DNA from: Metridium senile
Lineage: Eukaryota > Cnidaria > Anthozoa > Actiniaria > Metridiidae
DNA: 64,000 nucleotides
NCBI GenBank assembly: GCA_949775045.1
Contig: OX459101.1
Coordinates: 2,224,501 to 2,288,500, forward strand
Direction of reading: 5' to 3'
A program made the position numbers and the translations under genes. The notes below the pieces were generated by a model. That model saw only the letters and a list, made by a program, of their open reading frames with translations, did no database searches and was not told the origin of the DNA. Positions 12,059 to 21,700 of the stretch are shown one piece after another (position 1 is the stretch's first letter; the number at the start of each line of letters is the position of its first letter).

Positions 12059-12860
12059 AGACGCGGCGCAGAGAAAAACAAAACGTAGTGGAGTTTTCAT
12101 GTTCTTTGGATTCGGACTCGTAAAACTTAGTGGTTTGCACTATTAAGCTGAGAAAAATCTGGAAATTTTGGAAAGAATCATAGCGGTACAGCCATGTGTA
12201 TATTTGTGGTAGACCACCAGAGGATGTCACAAATTCCGACTAGAATGATTGGGATGGAATTTGCTTTGCCATTTATCATTTAAACCTCGGTTCCAATTCG
12301 TCGCTATTTCAACAAATGTAATGTGTATATTTATATATAACGGTATGGGAATTTTAAATAATTTCTAGCCAGGAAATAATTAATTGTGAATTTAATTCCT
12401 TGGTATCAAGCCTGCATGGTCACTCTAACCCAATTGTTTTTTTGTTTTTTTTTGCTAAAAGGTAATTGAACACCCATAATATCAGAATCAGAGGCAAACA
12501 GCCAATCACGTAGCAACCTTTTATGACATATTTAGTGCTAATTATACCGCAAGGTTTTAGGGGGGAGACATGGGTTGATGATGAATATTTCTTGTCTTCC
12601 AGTGAAATAATTCTCAAAATGCGGTGTTTTTGCGGTGATGTAAAAGCCTTCGGTGTGCGGTGTTTGCATTTCCAAAGCTGCGGTGATGCGGTGTTGTTGA
12701 AATGTTTTCCCCCACCCCACCCCACCCCCGATGTCCCTCTTTTAGTATTTGTATTTTATTGTGCTGTGCTAAACATATACCCGTTATTTCTTCTAGGTAC
12801 AGCAGATAGCGGATAATCCAAAGTAAAGCCAACAAGTGTAGCATAAACATCACGGCTACT
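12059..12860. other. Upstream region of the GPCR gene
   Basis: A good acceptor (TATTTCTTCTAG, ending 12796) lies 64 bases before the GPCR start codon, so the 5' UTR is probably spliced. The upstream UTR exon was not located. Several short overlapping frames at 12420-12900 have no support. Confidence 0.35.
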
Positions 12861-13835
12861 ATGAATTGGAGTACGACAACTATCCCAACAACCAACAATA
12901 CCCGTGAAGGTCATTATGAAGAAGAGGAAAAGAGTATTAGTGGTTTCATTGTGGAATTCGACGTCCCTGTACTCGTACTCGCCGCACTTATCATCGCGTT
13001 CAACAGCCTGGTACTTTTTCTGGTTGTAAAACGCAAACAGCTTCGTACGCAAACAAACTACCTTCTGTGTAGCCTCGCAGTTTCAGATCTTCTAACTGGC
13101 CTAGTCGATGTCCCATTGTATCTATCTTGTACTATAACTCAAAAGTTTGAAGTGTGTCTTCTAGCCGAGACGTTTCTTCGTATGACGTCCATCTCGACAA
13201 TTCTTCACTTGGTGGCCATTAGTATTGACCGTTACATCGCTGCCAAACACGCCCTCGTATATTCCAGCATCATGAAGCCTTATCGCAGCCATCTGATTAA
13301 AGCTTTCATATGGGCAGTGGCTATCTTGGTGGCGTTTGTACAACTGGCGTGGATCAATCCATCAAACATAGATGAAGAGTACGTTAAATATGAAATCCGT
13401 TACGACATTGCAAACCTTGTGGTATTTTTTGCTCTTCCTTTAATCATCATGGTTGTGTTGTACTCAATTCTTCTCAAAGATTACATATGGATAGCGAGAC
13501 GACAGAGGTCGAATAAGAGACGAAACGAATATAAAACAGCACTGGTTTTTGTTTCCATGTTCCTGGTCTACTGTGTGTGCTGGCTGCCATATTTTCTTAT
13601 TCGTCTACAGCATAATATTGGCAATGCGTTCTTTGAACTCCCTCATACTCTAGAGTATGTTTTTGTGTATCTTCGCTTCATCAATGCTGGTCTCAATCCG
13701 TGTATCTATGTATTGGGAAAGAATGATTTCTGGCAGGCCTTAAAGGGGTTGTTTGGAAGAAGCAAGGACGGTGAAACTAGCAGAGAGAATTCCGATCTAG
13801 AAACAACCTTCCAACATCTCACATCCTCATTGTGA
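12861..13835 (+). CDS. Class A (rhodopsin-like) GPCR, intronless, orphan
   Basis: The 324-residue protein has seven predicted membrane helices and the class A anchor residues: N48 in helix 1, LAVSD with D76 in helix 2, C99 at the start of helix 3, D123-R-Y125, W151, P193, CWLP at 240-243 and N279-P-x-x-Y283. N2 (NWS) and N12 (NNT) could be glycosylated. It should couple to G proteins at the plasma membrane. The ligand is unknown. The second extracellular loop has no Cys to pair with C99, a trait of melanocortin, cannabinoid, adenosine and lysophospholipid receptors. That hints at this group but does not prove it. The start is the first ATG after a likely UTR splice acceptor. Cnidarian genomes hold many intronless receptors of this kind. 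Confidence 0.92.
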   Translation: MNWSTTTIPTTNNTREGHYEEEEKSISGFIVEFDVPVLVLAALIIAFNSLVLFLVVKRKQLRTQTNYLLCSLAVSDLLTGLVDVPLYLSCTITQKFEVCLLAETFLRMTSISTILHLVAISIDRYIAAKHALVYSSIMKPYRSHLIKAFIWAVAILVAFVQLAWINPSNIDEEYVKYEIRYDIANLVVFFALPLIIMVVLYSILLKDYIWIARRQRSNKRRNEYKTALVFVSMFLVYCVCWLPYFLIRLQHNIGNAFFELPHTLEYVFVYLRFINAGLNPCIYVLGKNDFWQALKGLFGRSKDGETSRENSDLETTFQHLTSSL

Positions 13836-13878
13836 ACAAGCATTTTCCATAAAGATTGGTGGAGAAAACAAACATTTC

Positions 13879-14135
13879 ATGACCGAATGGAACTATGGGC
13901 CTGAAAAATTATTTAGAAAGACTGCATGGCTACTGAAATACGAACAGAGTTTACATCAATTTTAATAAAGGTTGCAATTTATGGAGCAATCATTGATTGC
14001 ACTCCCGAATGGAACTATGGGCCTGAAAGAATATTTAGAAAGACTGGCTACTGAAATTAAAGTGTTTACATCAATTTCAATAAAGGTTGATGGAGCAAAC
14101 ATTAATTACGCACGCCCGAATTGAACTATGGGTCT
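13879..14135 (+). repeat. Tandem 3'-UTR repeat with repeated poly(A) signals
   Basis: A unit of about 115 bp (GAATGGAACTATGGGCCTGAAA ... ATCAATTTTAATAAAGGTTG) is present twice, plus a partial third from 14115. Each full unit ends near an AATAAA or CAATAAAGG hexamer (13964-13969 in the first), so the GPCR transcript may have alternative 3' ends. Confidence 0.7.
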
Positions 14136-14700
14136 GAAAAAAAAAGAAAAAAGAAAATAGAAGCTGACTGTATATAGTTTAGTGCATCTTTATTTGTAGA
14201 AAAAACGAAATCAAAAATGTTGATACATCTAAAAAAGATTCCAAGACAAGTTTATAAAATTATTTAGGAAGAATCTTTATTGATTGTCATGTTATTACAG
14301 TATCTACTTTTCTAATCAATTTGTGATAATAGGACGCAAAACAACTGGAATTATTATCATTTTTATTATTATTATTACATGTAGAAAAACGTTGAGAATA
14401 TACCTGCAACAATTTCAAGATTGCAAATTAATATATAATGTAACATAGGTTATTTTTAGAATACAAACTTTGTAAATACATTCTTTGATGACTATTTATT
14501 TTATAGCAATTTTGTGCTTATCTGATAGCACATTACACATTACAAAATAAGCCCCCCTACCCCCTCAAAAGTTCAATGGTCGGCCTCTTATATACCGACC
14601 GCTACTTGGGGCGAACATTACAGCTATATATTGCTTCCTATGATGTAAGGCATAAAAATGTCAAAGCATGTACAACTATTTAAAACAGTAGGTAATAGAA
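14136..14700. other. AT-rich intergenic stretch
   Basis: I see no gene, RNA or repeat family that I can support here. Confidence 0.4.
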
Positions 14701-14708
14701 TGAAATGT

Positions 14709-15475
14709 GTAACAACGTAAAAAATGTTTACTTAACTTTACTGACGTTTCGAGCTTTAGCCCTTTTTTATAACCTATCGTTCATATCAAACACAAACACC
14801 GACGCAGCCTATACTAGTTTACTCGCTAGTTTCCATTTTTTTACGGTGTTACAAATTTCATTCTATTACCTATCGTTTATATCAAACACCGACGCAGCCT
14901 ATACTAGTTTACTCGCTAGATTCCATTTTTTTACGGTGTTACAAATTTCATTCTATTACCTATCGTTTATATCAAACACCGACGCAGCCTATACTAGTTT
15001 ACTCGCTAGATTCCATTTTTTTACGGTGTTACAAATTTCATTCTATTACCTATCGTTTATATCAAACACCGACGCAGCCTATACTAGTTTACTCGCTAGA
15101 TTCCATTTTTTTACGGTGTTACAAATTTCATTCTATTACCTATCGCTTATATCAAACACCGACGCAGCCTATACTAGTTTACTCGCTAGATTCCATTTTT
15201 TTACGGTGTTACAAATTTCATTCTATTACATATCGCTTATTTCAAACACCGACGCAGCCTATACTAGTTTACTCTCTATAGTTTCCATTTTTTTACGGTG
15301 TTACAAATTTCATTCTATTACCTATCGTTCATATCAAACACCGACACAGCCTATACTAGTTTACTCGCTAGATTCCATTTTTTTACGGTGTTACAAATTT
15401 CATTCTATTACATATCGCTTATTTCAAACACCGACGCAGCCTATACTAGTTTACTCTCTAGTTTCCATTTATTGA
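14709..15475. repeat. 90-bp tandem repeat from a Penelope-like element end
   Basis: A leader containing CTGACGTTTCGAGCTTTAGCC (also seen at 40358) is followed by about seven and a half copies of a 90-bp unit (CCTATCGTTTATATCAAACA ... TTACGGTGTTACAAATTTCA). Because 90 is a multiple of three, the array stays open in frame and mimics a 256-residue protein; I regard that as non-coding. Single units occur at 38905-38985 and 54913-54975. Confidence 0.8.
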
Positions 15476-15569
15476 AAACAGTATTGACTATTAAAACGCT
15501 TAGTTAGAAATTAACTCAACGTAGCGAAAAGCGAATTTTTGTGATTACTTAGTACTAAAATATGATCCT

Positions 15570-15716
15570 TAGCCTCCACCGCAGGCATCTTTCTGTAGGA
15601 GTCTGGGAATGAAGATAACGGCAAAAAAAGAACACGAGGGGGAGGGTCACACGGTCAATAAAACCGTTACAAAGGGAGCCCAAAGGAGGGAAACGAGTTG
15701 CATGCGGACGAGGCTA
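15570..15716. mobile_element. Mutator-like MITE (TAGCCTCC ends), 3' of the two-domain gene
   Basis: Imperfect terminal inverted repeats TAGCCTCCACCGCAGGCA and TGCATGCGGACGAGGCTA are flanked by TATGATCCT and TATGATCGC (7 of 9 identical), consistent with an old 9-bp target-site duplication. It lies 30 bases past the stop codon of the two-domain gene and is probably in its 3' UTR. Confidence 0.7.
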
Positions 15717-15745
15717 TATGATCGCCATGATTTACTAAAAACAGA

Positions 15746-18700
15746 TTACAGAAAACTTATACCGGATTCAAGGACTCGTATCAGATCATCGTCCAAACGT
15801 TCGTCTATTTTACGGTGCTTCAGCGTAAAACAACCAAGATCAAGATTTGTATGGGATGTTTTGATCATGATGCGAGCTGTAATACATCCAGTTAGTTGCT
15901 CTGATGTCTGTTGGACTTTAGAAAACTGGAGACAAATGGAAGAGGTGACGTTCTTGACTAGAGGATCTCCACAGACCATTGTGAAACGACGAGCCACTGA
16001 AACACGATAGGAATTACAGTCAACGCACTTCACTTCACTTTTGAACGATTATTCGAATATTCAAAATTACCAATATGTTTACACAAGCAAATCTATCGGC
16101 ATCCATCCATTCATTCTTTTTCTTTTCTTTTTCTTTTCTAAACCTTTTTCTTTTCTATGTTTAATCTGTCTAACTCGATAACTTCCCAGTTTATTTAGCC
16201 TACATGCTCAATTTCTATATTCTCTAAAACATATATAATAGAAGCACTCTCCGATACAAACGAATATAGAAAGAAGAAAAAATGTATAATGTAATTAGTC
16301 TATACAAAGAGCAAAATAAAGATTCTATTCTATTCTATTCTATTCTATTCTATTCTATTCTATTCTATTCTATTCTATTCTATTCTATTCTATTCTATTC
16401 TATTCTATTCTATTCTATTCTATTCTATTCTATTCTATTCTATTCTATTCTATTCTATTCTATTCTATTCTATTCTATTCTATTCTATTCTATTCTATTC
16501 TATTCTATTCTATTCTATTCTATTCTATTCTATTCTATTCTATTCTATTCTATTCTATTCTATTCTATTCTATTCTATTCTATTCTATTCTATTCTATTC
16601 TATTCTATTCTATTCTATTCTATTCTATTCTATTCTATTCTATTCTATTCTATTCTATTCTATTCTATTCTATTCTATTCTATTCTATTCTATTCTATTC
16701 TATTCTATTCTATTCTATTCTATTCTATTCTATTCTATTCTATTCTATTCTATTCTATTCTATTCTATTCTATTCTATTCTATTCTATTCTATTCTATTC
16801 TATTCTATTCTATTCTATTCTATTCTATTCTATTCTATTCTATTCTATTCTATTCTATTCTATTCTATTCTATTCTATTCTATTCTATTCTATTCTATTC
16901 TATTCTATTCTATTCTATTCTATTCTATTCTATTCTATTCTATTCTATTCTATTCTATTCTATTCTATTCTATTCTATTCTATTCTATTCTATTCTATTC
17001 TATTCTATTCTATTCTATTCTATTCTATTCTATTCTATTCTATTCTATTCTATTCTATTCTATTCTATTCTATTCTATTCTATTCTATTCTATTCTATTC
17101 TATTCTATTCTATTCTATTCTATTCTATTCTATTCTATTCTATTCTATTCTATTCTATTCTATTCTATTCTATTCTATTCTATTCTATTCTATTCTATTC
17201 TATTCTATTCTATTCTATTCTATTCTATTCTATTCTATTCTATTCTATTCTATTCTATTCTATTCTATTCTATTCTATTCTATTCTATTCTATTCTATTC
17301 TATTCTATTCTATTCTATTCTATTCTATTCTATTCTATTCTATTCTATTCTATTCTATTCTATTCTATTCTATTCTATTCTATTCTATTCTATTCTATTC
17401 TATTCTATTCTATTCTATTCTATTCTATTCTATTCTATTCTATTCTATTCTATTCTATTCTATTCTATTCTATTCTATTCTATTCTATTCTATTCTATTC
17501 TATTCTATTCTATTCTATTCTATTCTATTCTATTCTATTCTATTCTATTCTATTCTATTCTATTCTATTCTATTCTATTCTATTCTATTCTATTCTATTC
17601 TATTCTATTCTATTCTATTCTATTCTATTCTATTCTATTCTATTCTATTCTATTCTATTCTATTCTATTCTATTCTATTCTATTCTATTCTATTCTATTC
17701 TATTCTATTCTATTCTATTCTATTCTATTCTATTCTATTCTATTCTATTCTATTCTATTCATTCTCACCTGTAGTGGATACCCTAAAGTTTTTGTTGTTA
17801 TTGACGTATAAACCAAGCCAAAGTGCCTGGAAACAAAACACATAAATCTGATGAGAATGCAGCCAGGCCTCCAATACCGACACAGGTAACCCATTTCAGG
17901 TAATAATACTAAATACACGAACAAACTGAAAAGGAGTTCAGATGTACTATTCATATACTAGTAGCATACATAATTAGCATCGCGTACAAAATTATGTTAA
18001 TAGGTGGCATATTTTGTTATGGTTTTGCCAACCAACCATTGTTTTTAAAATGGTTGGCAATTAACTGGCATCACAATACCAACACTTGTAAACACTACTC
18101 CTTAAATTCTCACGTGACTAGTCCGATGTTCGTCTAATAATGCTTTGCGGCCCCACTGTATAAAGCAGTCGCCACTCAAGGTCAGTGCCATTCGCGTTTT
18201 AAATTTGTTGGCAAACGTTTTTTCGCCCCACCCACCTCCCCTGGCGGCAGTTGACGGCTCATCCCCTCGCTTTATACCTTTCGCCATTTTAGTCGCGGAA
18301 GCCATCCATAACTTATTATCAGGCAGTGGTAACGGGAAAGCAGCGAGGGTTTATTATACTAACCTTTCCTGTTCTGGTACAAATGATACGACCACATACT
18401 GAAATAGAAAACAGCAGACGTTAGATTAAACAAATTATACCTTCGTAATAGATGGATTGCAACCATTCCCAGGAGAGTGAAAAGTTATTTTCACAGTTGC
18501 GTTCAATGACCACGAATAATAGTTCCAAGTCGAGGTTCCAGTTGCTGCACCTGATAAGTTATAGTTTTGCTATGCGCAGCAACTGGAACCTCGACTTGGA
18601 ACTATTATTCGTGGTCACTGAACAGAACTGAGAAAAGTACTATTGAACAAAAGAAACGGCAGCCATGCTGGTGGTGGTCTTGACAAACCATCACCGTGAC

Positions 18701-21700
18701 TGGTGGTACTTTTGCTCAATTCGCTCTCCTGGGAATGGTTGCAAACCAAGAATAGAGCTTTCACTCACGACTCATCCAGAAACTAATGATTCGAGTCAAG
18801 GCTGTAGTGGATGAATCTATACTCATTTACTGTATTTTATCTACTCCAGCCAGGACGTGAATCTATTGCCTCATTATCAGTGAAATAGCCTGCGTATAGC
18901 GGCTCTTAGGGGAATAGGGAGAGGAGAAGGGGAGAACAGGGAAAAGGAAAGAAAGAGTTCCCTTCTTTCTCCCCAGTCCCCCTCTTCTTCCTTTTCCACA
19001 TCCCTTCCTCCTCCCCCTAGAGAGCCGTTACGCAGGCTACAGTGAAACGAATTCGGGAAAGGTGGTTGTTGACACGAAAGTTACGACTACTGTACTACAA
19101 CAACCACGCACACTTATATTATATATTTTCTGGTAATTAATTCTCCTTTTATATTCATTTATTGTATTTTCATATATTATAATTTATATGAATTATAATT
19201 TATTTATTATGTGTGTGAATAAACCTGTGAACTTGAACTTGTGTATTCAAAGTAAACACGGAGAAAAAATCGATAAGTTTTCCATTTTACCTTTAGTCTT
19301 GTTCTGTAATATGAAGTTGCAGCACATGCACTTTCGTGGATTACCGCAGGAACATTTGCCTGCAGGCTCAGCATTCTTACTCGTGGGCTTCATATCACGT
19401 GATTTACTAGTCTATTGAACGTAACAAAAACAGATGATTAGCAATAAGTAATAATCTAATAATGATTATTAATTATTCATGATTACTTATTGATAATACT
19501 TAGTTGGTGACAATGATGATAAGGGGGGTTTCATTTATTAGTGTATGGGGGGGGGCAATATTAAGGGGGCACGTCTTTTTGGAAGCTATACAGAGGGGGG
19601 TTGTTACAAATTGTATGTTGTTTGATAGAGTTTAGAAAAAAACTGGACGAAATATAGGGGGTTATCGTATTTTTGACAGCCAGGATTGGGGGGGGGGGGA
19701 TATTTGGGTGATTTTGCCGACCCCTCCCTTCCTCCCAATACACTAATAAAAGAAAGCCAATGATGGTTACCATGGTCATCACTGCTCACAAAACTGCACA
19801 TTTTACCTGGCCAAAAACCTCGATCCATTTAGAATCCTTGTGCCCAGTCTTCGAGGTCCCATCCAAATGAGCCTCGTACCAATCCCCCAATAAGGTATCA
19901 GTCTCCCTCGGCGCTCTGTAGCCGTCCGTCAACAAGGTACCAGTCTTCGTCGTTGTTTTATATATACATCCAAGTTTGAAAGTTTTTTTAAATGTCAAGG
20001 CCTTTATTTTCAGTGCTAGGCAAGCACCGTGGTGGTGAGGTTTGAAGGAGACGTCAGTCAGTTGAAGGCAGGCTTGGAGTACTTTTAACAATGGTAGTTT
20101 GAAGCAGAATGCTGGAGGTTCTTTCGCTACGATAAACAAAACAGCGGTCAGAACACTACGCATGCGCGAAAAAAAACCCAAGTAATATGGCCCAGCACAC
20201 AAATCTGACATTCGTACGGACTCTATAAAAAACGATGGAGTAGACGACTTTCATCGATTTTTTCTCAAAATGTAAACAAAAATACAAAAGTGTAAATCAA
20301 TGGTAGCTTTGCAATATAACAAAGGTTTTGTACACGAAAACTCAAGCTTATATATTCAGAATTTCTTATAATTAGCTAAAAGCTGAGCATCTATTTTAGG
20401 GCAAGGGAACAGAATCATGTTTTTTCAGGGAACAAAAGGTAAAACATTTTAGGGAATTATATTATTATATTAACTATGTATTTATGGAGAACAAAGTACC
20501 GGAAGAAAATGAAATAAAATTTAGGGGATCAAGAGAACAGGTACACCATATAGATAGAAGGGGCTTATAGTGAGGACACTCCAACCGTGAACAACGTGAA
20601 AGTTTTTGTCTCTTTTTTAACCCACGTCCATTGAGCGAATATATTAGATATAAGATTTATTATGAGCACTCAGTGTATTTGAACTCACTGCTTCATTTTA
20701 AGAGGTTTTGAAGCAGTAGAAGGTTCAGAAAATAATAACATGCAAAAAGTAAAGTGTTCACGGTTCGAGTACCTCACTGTAAAAGGTACTCTCTAGATAC
20801 CGCATTATTGCCCTTCTTAAAGACGTCACAGTCATTAACATATTGGATGTATAAACCCTTATAACTTAAAGACGCATCACTCAAATCAAGAAATATTTCA
20901 CTATTCAAATATTCACTTCATGTAGAATCGATACAGAAAGTATTGTATTAGGGGTGAGGTGCACTTTAAAATACTGTTCTCTCCTGCATGTAACAGCAAA
21001 AAACAGGGCCGTCTTCCATAGAGATGGGTGAAAAACCACAAACAATGCTCTTTTAAAGAGTATTACCCCATCTTACCTGAGACTTTTGTATGGAACACGC
21101 TTTTACCATTCCATGTAATATTCAACTCGATACCCTGACAAAAGAATTAAAAAACGCAATCACATATTGCACGTCTTACGTAAAACGTACCATGGTTGAT
21201 AGTCGATTACGTAGAACGTACCATGGTTGATAGTCGATTACGTAAAACGTACCATGGTTGATAGTAGATTACGTTAAATGTATTTAGGTAGTAAATACGG
21301 ACATGGGTGAAAAACGCACTGCCCGTGTTGGGAAGACGGTCGTGTTTACAATAAAACATTCGTGGAGATTTACCGGCGTTTGTTAAATCATTAAAGTTAA
21401 GGCCGTTCGTGGAAAGTTAGTGCTTATATTTTTCTAACATTTTACATTAGTTGTTTTCTTTCCCTGGTCAAATAATACAAGAGAAATTTGCATAATGCAT
21501 AACATGTAACCATTCGTAAAATCTTCAGTTAGTCTTTTGTTCAAAAGAAAATCCGAACATGCGCAGTGCGTTTTTCACCTGCGTCGTATATACGTAGAAC
21601 GTATCAAAGTGAATAGTGCCTTACGTAAAACGCTTCAAGGTGAAATGTCTCACGTCCAATGTTACAAGGGGAGAAATGGCTTATTTGAAACGCATTAAAG

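Noticed and set aside
16282..17811. 509-codon open frame of FYSIL repeats
   Set aside because: It is the translation of a perfect ATTCT array. All phases of a 5-bp stop-free repeat stay open, and the array lies in an intron on the other strand.
19786..20211. A single 141-codon gene on the minus strand starting MSDLCAGPYY
   Set aside because: The frame is mostly exon 5 of the two-domain gene (20126-19807). The apparent start lies in the preceding intron, before the acceptor TTTATCGTAG.
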